64,000 bases of DNA, from assembly GCA_022575985.1 (NCBI GenBank), contig JAKSXM010000107.1, positions 1,550,001 through 1,614,000 on the forward strand. The letters are read 5' to 3'. Positions 22,063 to 31,901 of the stretch are shown piece by piece; positions within the stretch are counted from its first letter, which is position 1; each line of letters opens with the position of its first letter. The notes below the pieces were generated by a model. That model was given only the letters and a program-made list of their open reading frames with translations, did not search any database and had not been told where the DNA came from. A program made the translations under genes and the position numbers. Origin of the DNA: Anagrus nilaparvatae (Eukaryota; Arthropoda; Insecta; Hymenoptera; Mymaridae).

Positions 22063-23206
22063 TTATTTTTCTCTCACGCTGATTGCCATTTGTCGCTTTA
22101 AAATTTCTTTTGTATTTATGTTCTCTTGAATCGTTCTCCTCTCTCTCTCTTGTCCCTTTTGGTCTTTTGTAGGCTTTCCAACTTCCTTTCTTTGAGTTTG
22201 ATCGCCTCGAAAATTCTTCTTATAATAGCTTTTCGACGTGCCATCTTTACCTCTTACTTTGCTGCCATCTTTGTCCAAAACACCATTACCATCGATCCTT
22301 CCTAGTATTTTAGCCATTTCCCAAATAGTTCGAGGTTGTCTCATTTCTAGCCTGTCCACTACTGCTTTAGAAAAATGCCACTTCAGTTGATCAATTATTT
22401 CCTCATCATTAGGAAATTGATTTAGATGACGAGCATGGTTAGCCCACTTCAGAAAGTAGTTTTCTCTACCGTTGTTACTTTCACAGCATCCTGACCTCAG
22501 ATAAGCACTTACTTCCCTTTGAATGGTTTCAGACCAATACTTATCCAAGAATCGACGTCTCAATTGCTGATAGTCTCCTTCATCCGCAAAACGAACCCAG
22601 TTGGCTGCATCTCCTTTCAACGCCGCCTTGAATACACATTTGATAGCTTCATCTCCTACTAGTTCTTGATTTGCCATCTCCTCAATTTGATTAACAAACC
22701 ACACCGGGTTTGTTTTCTTAATGTTTCCATTAAAATTTACATCCGCTTGCCGAATACTTTTAGTTATCGCATTAACTTTGTCCTGAGTCGACCTTCGCCG
22801 ATCTTCCATTTGTCTCCCATTTACATTGCCTGCGCCACCTACTCGTTCACAGAGTAATTGTTGTCTTTCTACTTCAAGCTGGTGAATGCGTTCCCGCAGT
22901 AGTTCCACATAATTGACTCCCACGATTCTCCTTTGGCCCCTCAGACTTTCCCGGCCATCATGGCCTTATCTGTCTTCCTTCCTGTTGTTGTTGCACTTGA
23001 CCAGGAGAGGGCGTGACTCGACGATCGTTTAATGGTGGACTTCTGATGCCTCTTCCCCTTCCTTGCGGGGTTCCTTGATTGCCATTGGCCAATCCAAAGT
23101 TGTTCGCCCATCTTCGATGACCCACATCCGGTTCGTTGGATGCCTGACTTCCGTCTTCTTCCCCCGAATTCTCCGAAGCATGGTCCTCGATTTCATTATC
23201 CGCCAT
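22063..23206 (-). pseudogene. Gag polyprotein gene with one frameshift
   Basis: The ATG at 23206 opens an 82-residue frame rich in D/E then R/G/Q/P (PPLNDRRVTPSPGQVQQQQE), ending at 22958. A second frame, open from about 22960 to 22063, holds a coiled-coil-like segment (ELLRERIHQLEVERQQLL), then a capsid-like helical domain including WFVNQIEEMANQELVGDEAIKC, and a basic C-terminus. The region from about 130 residues on matches retrotransposon Gag capsid style (KGDAANWVRF, RFLDKYWSE). No CCHC zinc knuckle is visible. The frame break near 22960 is probably a mutation, since gag is normally one frame. Confidence 0.7.
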
Positions 23207-23530
23207 TTTGACTCTAAAACGCCGGTTTAGTTAATTAATAATAGTTAAACGAATACAATGAATTAGATATTAATATCTCTAGTCTGTTCCAATGGAAAGA
23301 CTTTAGCTCATTTACTAAATTTACAACAGTGTTTAAAATCACTTTCGGTTAAATAATGAATCACTTGTTTTCACTGTTACTATTTTATTGATAATCAGCA
23401 CTTGTTTTCACAGTTAGTAATTTAATATTATTGATCATTGGTTCTCACAATTAATAATTAATGAATTTTAATACTTTATATTATTTGCGATTTAATAACC
23501 ACCACTTATTCACCGCGTGGTCACTGCGGC
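23207..23530 (-). other. 5' untranslated leader of the gypsy-type element
   Basis: About 320 bp between the primer site and the gag ATG. AT-rich, with repeated 'cacttgttttcac' phrases. No ORF. Confidence 0.5.
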
Positions 23531-23548
23531 GTCCTGTCACGGTCGCCA
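23531..23548 (-). promoter_or_regulatory. Primer binding site, tRNA-Arg
   Basis: Directly after the 5' LTR end the minus strand reads TGGCGACCGTGACAGGAC, complementary to the CCA-tailed 3' end of an insect-type tRNA-Arg (UCG) as I remember it, over about 18 bases. The site touches the LTR terminal CA with no gap, which fixes the LTR boundary. Confidence 0.75.
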
Positions 23549-23804
23549 TGTTAGCGCGCCATTACAGGTTACACGGTCACCACGAGATTCTCTTACTTAC
23601 TTTGATCTCCGGACCTAAATCTCGAAGAGCATAAGGAGGTCAAAGGAATATATCTTGGATAATTAAGAACACTTAGTTTAGTATACTTATATTTATTTAG
23701 ACTGGATAGAGCCAGTGCGTATAATATATATATAGCCAGGGACTTCCAGTCTCCTGAAGTATCTCAGATACACTGACTCATACGCTGCGCTTCAAGCGCT
23801 TACA
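23549..23804 (-). repeat. 5' LTR of the gypsy-type element
   Basis: 256 bp with TG...CA ends on the minus strand. It contains a TATATATA-rich promoter region and matches the 3' LTR at about 98%. Confidence 0.85.
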
Positions 23805-23837
23805 CCCCTACTCAGGCTGTCCACTATCCCCTCTTAC

Positions 23838-24240
23838 AATGGAACATGTTTACAGGGATATGGTACTTCAGAACTTGAAAATTAAGGGGGAGGGGTCAAA
23901 TTTGTCCTATTTAAGGGGGGGGGGTCAATTGAAACTTAGAATAATTAGGAGACTATGAAAAATTTTAGCTTAAGGACTCTAGCTAAGGATAATACAGGTT
24001 TATGGACTTATAATAATATCGATTTAGGGACTTGGAATAATTCAGGTTCAAGGACTTGGAATCATTCAGGTTCAGGGACTTGGAATAATTCAGGTTTAGG
24101 GAATCAAAATAGTTTGGGTTTAGAATCTTAACAGCTAGTAAGGTGATATTTACAAATTATAAAATTAGAAAATTGTATTTTAATGTTGAGTAACATTTGT
24201 ATTATACCTAGTCCTCAGCTGGAAGTAAACATGTTCCATG
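23838..24240 (+). mobile_element. Short copy of the satellite-bearing element with 14-bp TIRs
   Basis: The ends at 23840-23853 and 24225-24238 are perfect 14-bp inverted repeats (tggaacatgtttac / gtaaacatgttcca). Inside are the poly-G lead and a degenerate ~24-bp tandem array ('ggacttggaataattcaggt', 23950-24120), the counterpart of the 25-bp satellite. It shows what the element looks like before the large expansion. Confidence 0.75.
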
Positions 24241-24340
24241 CATTTAGTCTGTGTTTACACAAATCTGTTATAAGTTTTATTTTTGCAGTTTCTCTTTTTG
24301 TTAAATACAAACCTTTTATTTTGGTTAATTAATTATTTCC
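24241..24340 (-). pseudogene. Remnant of a second gypsy-type protease
   Basis: On the minus strand one frame gives KGLYLTKRETAKIKLITDLC, aligning with KGVCGSQRKKLMTGLC in the protease at 21690. At nucleotide level 24231-24290 also aligns with 21679-21735. The satellite element therefore abuts the same protease position in two diverged retroelement copies. Confidence 0.5.
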
Positions 24341-24534
24341 GGTTTAAGAACCGGTGGCGCTCAACATAATTTTGTAATATAATAATCTTTTATTTTTAAT
24401 CTGAATATTTTATTTTCAGGGTCACGTAGCCAGTAACGAGCGAAGCATGGTAAGTTCAAGGCGCCGCTCGTTGCTCTAAAAGTTTATTTAATAACATTTA
24501 TTTTTCTTTAATTTTTTTTTTTTTTTTTTTTTAT

Positions 24535-25110
24535 ATGACTCCGGTCATAGTGCTAAAAAAAAGAATTTTTTTTCTACTTTTTTTATGTAAAAAATTTCTT
24601 AATAAATTTTTCGAAAAATTAGGTATCGGATTGGAGATAACGAGTAAAAATGATAATTCTAGATATTCGTACTTTCATAGGAAGAAATTAAGTATTCTAC
24701 GTCCTAAGAATAAAAAAAAAATCGCTTTTTTGTATTTTTTGGCGGAAAAAATTTTGAGAAAAAAATGTTCAAAAAATTACGTATCAGATTCAAAAATTGA
24801 CTTTAAATGATATTTCTAAACCTAGTACTCCCATAGAAAAAAAATTATGTACTAGGTCCAAAAAGAAAAATAAAATTTTTATTTTTTGTATTTTTTTGTG
24901 AAAAAAATTTGAGAAAAAAAATGTTTAAAAAATTAATTATAAGATTCAAGATATCGAGTAAAAACGATTCTTCTAGATATTAGTACTTTAATGGAAAAAA
25001 ATGAAGTATTACATCCAAATTAAAAAAAAAAAAAATTACCTCGAGATTTTTTTGTGAAAAAAATTTTAGAAAAAAAATTAGGTCATAATGTCATACTGGT
25101 TGTGAAATAT
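24535..25110 (+). repeat. ~160-bp AT-rich satellite, about three units
   Basis: Units share a 'tctagatattagtactttaa'-like box, a 'tattctacgtcc' box and a 'gaaaaaaaatgttcaaaaaa' box at a period near 160 bp. It recurs inverted at 42555-43208 and 45161-45410. The 91-codon ORF here is a chance product of the A/T runs. Confidence 0.65.
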
Positions 25111-25164
25111 CATCGGTTACAGTGCTACATACAAACATACACACACGCACACATATAATATTTG

Positions 25165-25330
25165 TAACCGCCATCTTGGAAAATCAAAACATACGTTAGG
25201 GTGAAAAATTGAAAATTTTCATTAAAAAAATCGTTATTCTCAACCTCCAAAACCTCAAGTTAATATAGAAAGTACCTTTCTTGATGTTTTTTGGTCCGCC
25301 ATCTTGGAAAATCAAAAAATACTGTAGAAA
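25165..25330 (-). repeat. Inverted copy of the ~125-bp repeat of 7420-7890
   Basis: On the minus strand it reads 'ccaagatggcggaccaaaaa', then the 'aagaaagg' and 'ctaacgtatg' phrases of that repeat. Confidence 0.6.
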
Positions 25331-25572
25331 AACTTTCCCTTTCCGAAGGTTTTCATTCTTTTGGTATCGTCAGAAAATGAGTAATTCTCATCCAAAGGAT
25401 TGCATAAAATTTTTTGGATTTATTTTAAGGTTTAGGTTAATAGTGTGGATTTTCGTAGTTAGATATTATATTTATAAGGGTGTTGGTAAATTTTTTTGTG
25501 TGAATTAAATAATAGGAGTTCTAGTTATAAGAAAAGCAATTTCATACGCTAATCAAAATTCTGTTTGTGCAG

Positions 25573-26325
25573 ATGGAAAAAATAACCATGATCCGAGAAA
25601 GTTTATTAGCAGCAGAAGTAGCAGTTGGCTCACCGCAAGCGAGACCCAACTCAAAGCCACTCCACCTGGTACGGACAAAAGTAAAGAAAACTTCTCTGAT
25701 CCGAACCCTGCAAAGAGTGAAGAAACAGTTCGATAAAAGGGAATTTAATCAACCGACGAATTACATGCTAGGTGTGTGCCAGATAATGCTAAGAAACCGT
25801 TACTTCTGTAACATCTACGAAATAATAAGGTTAAAATTAGAAGAATATGTCTTAGAAGAAGAAAGCGACAATTTAGCGCTAAGCTCTATGAGTTTAGTGC
25901 CACTTTTCGAGGATCAGTTTGGAAAAAAGCACAATTTTCTGAGAAACTACTACCTCAGCTCTCTGACTGAAGACATCACGATAACCAAGAACTGGAATTG
26001 GTATCGCTGCTATTCCAGCCCCTGCGAGAGCTTTTTTGTCAATTTCAAGAAAAGAACAATGACCTGTGGTTCATGTTATCTAAAAGCTCACCCTGACGGA
26101 TTATATGACGACGACTGGAATCCCAAGGAGGGCATCTTTGAACATTTGACTACTAGGAGGAAGCTAAAAAACACCTGCGAAAGATGCAAAGAAAAGGTGG
26201 CAAGATTCCAGTTTGTTCGAGATTGTTTTGGCTGCCGGAACGAAATATTCAGGAATAAGGATCAGCTGATGAAGTTAGGCTACCTAAAGACGAGCCTATA
26301 CCTCAGCTGGATTATAGAACCTTAA
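25573..26325 (+). CDS. Unrecognised 250-aa protein with two Cys4 zinc-ribbon-like clusters
   Basis: An uninterrupted frame from the ATG at 25573 to TAA at 26323-26325. A GTG two codons upstream is in frame but is no eukaryotic start. Numbering from the GTG, the N-terminus is basic, a middle acidic helix-like part contains LEEYVLEEESDN, and two Cys sets follow: C148/C153/C167/C170 and C204/C207/C220/C223, each C-x(2-4)-C-x(12-13)-C-x2-C as in zinc ribbons. No signal peptide or membrane segment. Base composition is visibly richer in G+C than the flanks, and codon use looks constrained. The ATG directly follows 'tctgtttgtgcag', a good splice acceptor. An A-rich run starts about 100 bp after the stop. 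I do not recognise the family; a domesticated viral gene, transposon accessory gene or host gene are all possible. Confidence 0.6.
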   Translation: MEKITMIRESLLAAEVAVGSPQARPNSKPLHLVRTKVKKTSLIRTLQRVKKQFDKREFNQPTNYMLGVCQIMLRNRYFCNIYEIIRLKLEEYVLEEESDNLALSSMSLVPLFEDQFGKKHNFLRNYYLSSLTEDITITKNWNWYRCYSSPCESFFVNFKKRTMTCGSCYLKAHPDGLYDDDWNPKEGIFEHLTTRRKLKNTCERCKEKVARFQFVRDCFGCRNEIFRNKDQLMKLGYLKTSLYLSWIIEP

Positions 26326-26419
26326 GTGGAGAGTAGTAAAAAAAAAATTTTTAACATTGTGATCAGTTTAAATAGTGTTTTGTGTTACTTTCGAAATTAT
26401 TTTTGTGTGTTAAATTTTA

Positions 26420-26500
26420 AGTTCTGTGTTAAAAAAAAAAATAAAAAAAAAAATAAAAAAAAAAAAAATAAATAAATAAAAAAAAAATAAAAAAAAAGAC
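26420..26500 (+). repeat. A-rich run with several AATAAA signals
   Basis: About 80 bases of (A)nTAAA directly downstream of the Cys-rich ORF. It offers polyadenylation signals, or is the poly-A scar of a retroposed copy. Confidence 0.5.
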
Positions 26501-26958
26501 ATTATTAAAGACAATTAAGTGATGTTTATAAAATTTTAGTTTTAATACAAGTTAATTGAGGAAATAAATTTAAAGACAATATTGATATAAATATAGCCAC
26601 CAAGGACCCCTGCAACTTGATTTTTCCCAAGACATTTTGTTTCAGGTTACTCAATATTTTGTATAACATTTTTTTACCCGTAGTATTATCTAAAATTTAC
26701 TAAATCATAAAAATTACGGGCATAACAACCCAGACGCATAATTAGTGATCAGCAATATAAATTAAGCTAGCCTTCCCTAGGTTCCAGAAGTAGCCGTTGC
26801 TTCCCACCCTGTTAATAACTGTTCAAGCTTCTTTTAGTTACTGTATTGAATTAATTTTTGCCACCTTTTGCCGTAATCCCAATGTCTGTAGCTTTTACCG
26901 TGTTCTCGTTTATCGCGTTCGGACATACACACTTACACACAAACATACATAATTAAAG
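26501..26958. other. No gene seen
   Basis: AT-rich. It holds a small hairpin, 'acccgtagt ... aattacgggc' (about 26676-26721), and a CA-rich run near 26925-26950. Confidence 0.35.
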
Positions 26959-27195
26959 ATTTTTTGCCTTCCCGGGCGTAAAACTCGTGTGTAAAGAATT
27001 TTCTGAACTCATTCTACGTCTAGGTGGCAAAAAATAGTGTAAGCATCATGGGCGAAATACTTTAGACACGAGCGTGAACACTTATCACTCGTGCTAGTGC
27101 TCACGCTAGTGCCGAAACTTTTACGCCCTTGATACTTAAAATATACTATATCTCTATATATTATAAAGTTATAATCGCTGCCGCCGCTGTCGAAT

Positions 27196-27434
27196 GACAC
27201 CTTTGGGGCAATCTGACACTTTTGCGCCAATCTGATACTTTTGGGCCAATCTGACACTTTATGGCCACTCTGACACTTTTGAGAAACTCTGACACTTTTG
27301 GGCCATTCTGACACTTTTGGGCCAATGTGGTACTTTTGGGCCAATCTAACACTTTTGGGCCAATCTGACACTTTTGGGCCAATATGGTACTTTTGCGCCA
27401 TACTGGTCCTTTTGGGCCAATCTGGTACTTTTCA
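27196..27434 (+). repeat. 19-bp minisatellite, ~12.5 units
   Basis: The unit is 'gacacttttgggccaatct', with variants in most copies. Because 19 is not a multiple of 3, all three frames read through similar peptides (…GPKVSDWPKSVRLAQK…), which produces long but meaningless minus-strand ORFs at 27009-27401 and 27161-27478. Confidence 0.9.
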
Positions 27435-27654
27435 GTATATTTAGCCATAAAAAATTGCTTTTCAAAAATAATATACATGCAATTTATTACACATTATTGT
27501 ACATATAAAAAAAAGTTATTTTTTTTTTTTAATTTTGCTACTTTATCCATATCCATATAAAGTTATTGTAGTAGTGTCTTTTTTATATTTTGAATTGTAA
27601 CACAATTGTGCTTACATTAAAAAGAATTAATTTAATTAAGTAAATTAATATTAA

Positions 27655-27880
27655 GGAAGAAATTTTATACATTCGATAGTAAATTAATATTATTTTAATT
27701 TTAACGACCTTTTACGAATGCAAAATTTTATATACTTTTAATCATCATTATACTGCTTTTAACTATTTACATATGAAATAAAATGTATTTTCATACTATG
27801 TAGAAGCAGTTTTTAAATAATTTTTAAAAATACTAGATCTTTTTGTAAATAATTTTTATAAACTTTCTTAAGCTAATAAA
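27655..27880 (-). repeat. Inverted copy of the tRNA-headed repeat body (5804-6217)
   Basis: The minus strand reads 'aaatagttaaaagcagtata', 'aatcttgcattcgtaaaagg' and 'aagatctagtatttttaaaa', matching 5805-5880 and 6130-6217. The tRNA-like part itself is absent. Confidence 0.6.
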
Positions 27881-27994
27881 GCTAATAAAAAAATTAATTA
27901 AATTGAAATATTGAAATTGGTCAATAAGGAACAGGACGTGATGTAATTTTTACAAACTTTTTTTATTGTAAAATGGTCCAAAATATTAGATTTT

Positions 27995-28032
27995 GCGACA
28001 GTTTCGAATGTCTCATTACATTCCTCTTCAGG
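27995..28032 (-). ncRNA. Hammerhead-ribozyme-like core of Penelope type
   Basis: On the minus strand the order is CTGAAGA, one G, GAATGT, loop AATGAG, ACATTC, GAAAC, then TGTCGC. This gives the hammerhead core boxes (CUGANGA and GAAA) around a perfect 6-bp stem II. There is one extra G before stem II, and stems I and III were not resolved. Penelope-like elements are known to carry such motifs in their terminal repeats. Confidence 0.4.
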
Positions 28033-28825
28033 CTAAAAAAAATTTTTGAAAAAATGTTTTTCACAATCTTTTACAAAAATTTAAGTAATAAAGTTGAAAT
28101 ATACAAAAACAAACATACCTAATTTATATACAAACATAATAACATAATAACACTTACAATCAGTTCCACTTTCAAATAAACTGATTTTTTACTTCCTAAG
28201 TGTCACTAATTAATCGATTGTAACTCACTATTAATCGATTGTAAGAATTCGGAAAATTTAAGAAAAATCTAACATTGCAAAGTGAATAACTTTCTTATAC
28301 TAAAATGTTTGGAGACCAAAAAAATTACAACTACTTGTAATACAAAAAAAGTTCATTACTTGTTTTTTCTTTTTGTTTTATTTTCAAGATAAGCAATATA
28401 TATAAAAGTGAAGTAAAATTTTGTAAAATATTTTTAAGAAAAATTTAATTTAGATGTTTTGTTTATTTTTTAATTTATGTCCAATAGTATATTAAGTATC
28501 AAGGGCGTAAAAGTTTCGGCACTAGCGTGAGCACTAGCACGAGTGCTCGGCGAAGCCGGGCACGAGTGATTTGTGTTCATGCTCGTGTCTAAAGTATTTC
28601 GCCCATGGTGCTTACACTATTTTTTGCCCCCCTAGGCGTAGAACGAGTTCAGAAAATTCTTTACGCACGAGTTTTACGCCCGGGAGGGCAAAAAATATTT
28701 ATCGGGTTAAATAGTTTATAAAATAGAATGCCAGTTTTTGTCAAATTCTTTAAAAAAATTTAATATATTTCAAGTTCAAGTATTAAGTTTTGCTCAGACT
28801 CTCTCCATAACCGGGTCGGGTGTTT

Positions 28826-29445
28826 TCTCGAAGCAGATTTTGAAATCAAGATTTTTTAATCATATATTTATTTAAAATATTTTTTTAATGAAAGACTCAA
28901 TGCTTTTCTGTGTTCAGTACAAGAATATAAAAAAAATTGAAAATGTTTCAAATTTTTAAGTCATAAAAGCCTGACTTCCCAGATCTGGGCAACTTGGATC
29001 TAAATTCTGCTTGACTCATATTGAAGATCATTCAATTTTAAGAGAAGGTATCGTGGAAAATTTTTTGTTAAACCTTTTCAGTATTGAGTTACAGCTAATT
29101 TTTTATAAAAAAAAGTTCGAAATGCTCTAAAATTTATAAACAAATACCCATAACTCATTGCCGATGAGTTGTTGGAAAAAATTTCTTACGATACCTCCTC
29201 CTAGAATTAAAAGATCTTCAATATGAGTCAAGCAGAATTTTTATCCAAGTGGTCCAGATCTGGAAACTCAGGATTTTATTACCCATAAAATTAAGAAAAT
29301 TTAAAAGGTCGTATTTGTTTAAATAAATAAACATTTTTGATTTTTTTTTATATTCTTGTACCAAATACAAAAAAAAATTAGATCTTTTATAAAAAAATAT
29401 ATATTATAAACAAATATATGGTTAAAAAATCATAATTTCAAAATG
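28826..29445. repeat. ~620-bp near-palindrome
   Basis: Arms of about 280-330 bp (28826-29105 and 29110-29445) are inverted copies, with 'ctgcttgactcatattgaag' and 'tcccagatctgg'-like blocks at mirror positions and almost no loop. It is a foldback or MITE head-to-head dimer. It would extrude as a long hairpin. Confidence 0.7.
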
Positions 29446-30412
29446 TGCTGCGAGAAAATAATTTTCACTAGAAAAGTAGAATTAAAACAATATTTTCCAA
29501 CAATAGCAGCTGTTTTGAGCTTGGTCAAGAAAATAGTACGTGACTTATAGAATAACAGTGTTAAATTCTGTTTAACAAAATTTACACATAACATAACAGC
29601 GTATAACTGTGTTATACACAGTTTAAATGTCTCAGGTGGGTCAACCAAATACCTTCCAGTTGGTCAAATTTTTTTGACTTAGTATCACCTTTTGATCCCC
29701 GTAAACATCATTTTTTATCAGTAACTTTTCTATCATTATATTCATTAAACCAAATGGCCATATATAGCAAAAAGGCTAGTTTTTAAACGGCTGGAAAAAT
29801 TGCAATTAAAATTTTAAGTTAAAACTGAAATGGATTTTATAGGTCTCATAATTTTTTACTCGTTCCATTTGCTTCAGTTATTTTCGTAATATGACTCTGT
29901 GAAGAAGGAATTTAAAATTAGGTTTATTAAAAAATCTTGAAGCAGGACTTTGACTTTAAGTTTTCATATCTCACAAACCAATGATCAAAGAATTTTTGAA
30001 AATTATAAGCTTGTAAAAAATCAAAATCCCAAAAGTGAAAAATTAATGAAACTTTTTCCTAACATTATTAGCTTTGCTCTACCTGTCATTGACGGTATTT
30101 AGCAGAAACCAGAGAGCGATCAACGAACCAAATTTGCACCCCCCATAGGATTCCAAAATTTTTTTATTATTGTACTTCAAATTACATGTATCTTATAAAT
30201 TCTAAATATAAAAAAATATTTTATAATCTTTAAATATCTTATATTAATTTCATAAACAAAGTTTAAAATACTGATAATTTTAACTACATACAATCTTAAA
30301 TTTTTTTAAATTAGCTTTACAAAATTTATACCTTTTACTATTGTAATCTACAACTAGACTTAAGTACTTTTAACAAATCAAGTTTGTTTAATATTAAGCT
30401 TCTTGAATTATA
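29446..30412. other. No gene; diverged dispersed repeat near 29640-29900
   Basis: Apart from weak similarity of 29640-29900 to 2580-2760, nothing is recognisable. The 72-codon minus ORF at 29430-29648 has no coding character. Confidence 0.35.
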
Positions 30413-30414
30413 TA

Positions 30415-31342
30415 CCCTGTCAACATGAAAATACCGAATTGTCCGTACTAAACTACAAAAAGGGCTTTTTCGTATTTTGTAAAATACTAAACAGCGTTGT
30501 TAGTATTTTATAAAATTTTCATGAACTCTTCTGCGTTTACAAAATACTAAACATCGTCGTTTGTATTTTTAAAACTACCAACGACCTAATTTATAATTTT
30601 ACACAGAATTGGCAACTAAATCGTATTTTTTAAACTACAAACGAGGCTCATTTAATATTTTATAGAAAAATATACACATATTATAGTTAAAATAAAGTGA
30701 TTGTAATTATTGTTTTATAATTATTTATAAATTATAATAAGCCAACCATAATTTCTATTTTTTTAAATACAATTTATTAGCAAAAATGGTCCAGTTGCCA
30801 ACAATAGGCGTTTTTTGGTTATGTATAGCAGTTTTTTTTTCGAATTTTCAATTATTATATATGTTTTTATGGTAGATAAAAACGAAAACATAACCTACTA
30901 CTTCCTTAGGTTAGACGTATCGTTATTCGTTTATTTATTTTTGACTACTTCTTTAGGTTATGTTAGTGCAAAGCTTGACGAAATTAGAAATTATTTGGTT
31001 GGCTTATTATAATTTATAAATAATTATAAAATAATAACAATCACTTTATTTTAACTATAATCTGTGTATATTTGTATATGTTTATATTTTTCTATAAAAT
31101 ATTAAATGAGCCTCGTTTGTAGTTTACAAAATACGTTTTAGTTGCCGATTCTGTGTAAAATTATAAATTAGGTCGTTGGTAGTTTTAAAAATACAAACGA
31201 CGATGTTTAGTATTTTGTTAACGCAGAAGAGTTCATGAAAATTTTATAAAATACTAACAACGCTGTTTAGTATTTTACAAAATACGAAAGAGCCCTTTTT
31301 GTAGTTTAGTACGGACAATTCGGTATTTTCATGTTGACAGGG
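30415..31342. mobile_element. MITE with ~330-bp TIRs and TA target duplication
   Basis: The termini start CCCTGTCAACATGAAAATAC and are inverted and near-perfect over about 330 bp at each end (for example 'ccgaattgtccgtactaaac'). TA flanks both ends (30413-30414 and 31343-31344), as for Tc1/mariner-type insertion. The ~260-bp centre contains 'acttccttaggtta' phrases related to the minisatellite at 35260. The 65-codon ORF inside lacks known domains. Confidence 0.8.
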
Positions 31343-31344
31343 TA

Positions 31345-31745
31345 AATTTGATAATTACCAAAATTTTGTAAACTGAATATTGTAAAAATTGACACGCAGA
31401 AAATTGACAGATTTCCACTTGTATTTTACCACCTCTATGTCCCTTTGTCATCAACCCTATCTTCCTCACGTACATAACTCAATCGGGACGACTGGATAGG
31501 AGGGAGGGAGGTGTTGATTATTAAGGGTCATTTTTGATAAATATTTATTAATATATATATATTAATCTTAAATCCGATATTTACATGAACGTCGTAAACG
31601 ATTTCCGCCGACGCTGATCTAGCACAAAAGCGTTCAAACGAAGATCAGCTATGACGTCAAATAGGAGAGACTTATGCAAAATTAAGTTGCTTAGATTCCT
31701 CCTCGCAATTCTTGGTAATAACTAGGGATGCCTTCTTTAATTGGA
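31345..31745. other. Mostly non-coding; open minus frame at about 31590-31735
   Basis: A minus frame of about 47 codons (…SLLFDVIADLRLNAFVLDQR…) lies just downstream of, and in the same frame as, the ORF at 31746, separated by three stops. A small hairpin, 'gctgatct ... agatcagc', is at about 31613-31650. Confidence 0.25.
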
Positions 31746-31901
31746 CTAGACAAGACTAATGCTTTTTTGTATTGGACGTCTTCCACAAAAGCCCGTGAAA
31801 TTTGCAGATGCAACGTAGATTATATAGTGCCCTTCAGGCGCCTCAAAACTTAGACCGATTATACCATCATTTCGGTAACTCATTAGAGATTTACCATTCA
31901 T
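31746..31901 (-). CDS. Unrecognised 51-codon ORF, possible exon
   Basis: The minus frame starts at 31901 (MNGKSLMSYRNDGII...), continues with GLSFEAPEGHYIIYV and ANFTGFCGRRP, and stops TAG at 31746-31748. Composition is protein-like and less AT-rich than the surroundings. The family is not recognised. It could be a gene fragment together with the open frame immediately downstream. Confidence 0.25.
   Translation of the reverse strand: MNGKSLMSYRNDGIIGLSFEAPEGHYIIYVASANFTGFCGRRPIQKSISLV

Larger units (their letters stand above)
9513..23804 (-). mobile_element. Ty3/gypsy-type LTR retrotransposon, invaded and partly deleted
   Basis: Two near-identical LTRs (9513-9764 and 23549-23804) bracket, on the minus strand, a tRNA-Arg primer site, gag, protease and a truncated reverse transcriptase. 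RNase H and integrase are absent: the RT frame runs directly into the 3' LTR. An 11-kb satellite-bearing insertion sits in the protease/RT junction. The LTRs differ by about four substitutions and a 4-bp CGCG indel (about 98% identity), so insertion of the retroelement is fairly recent. No target duplication was found at the outer ends. The Arg primer is typical of the 412/mdg1 group, but the RT fragment is too short to assign a clade. Confidence 0.85.
26959..28696. mobile_element. Foldback element with ~190-210-bp inverted termini
   Basis: The left arm (26959-27149) and right arm (28484-28696) are inverted repeats at about 90% identity. Shared phrases include 'cgggcgtaaaactcgtg', 'gcgaaatactttagacacga' and 'acgcccttgatactta'. 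The right arm has an extra 'gctcggcgaagccgggcac'. The interior carries a 19-bp minisatellite, a piece of the tRNA-headed repeat, and a Penelope-type ribozyme-like motif. There is no transposase. Termini start with TTTTTTGCC. Confidence 0.75.

Noticed and set aside
24535..24810. 91-codon ORF rich in K/F
   Set aside because: Lies in the ~160-bp satellite. Other units have stops in the same frame.
27009..27478. Minus-strand ORFs of 130 and 105 codons with repeated GPKVSDWPKS motifs
   Set aside because: They are read-through of a 19-bp minisatellite in different frames; the repeat period is not a multiple of 3.
30815..31012. 65-codon hydrophobic ORF inside the MITE
   Set aside because: No known domain, and MITEs are non-coding. 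Hydrophobicity comes from T-rich DNA.
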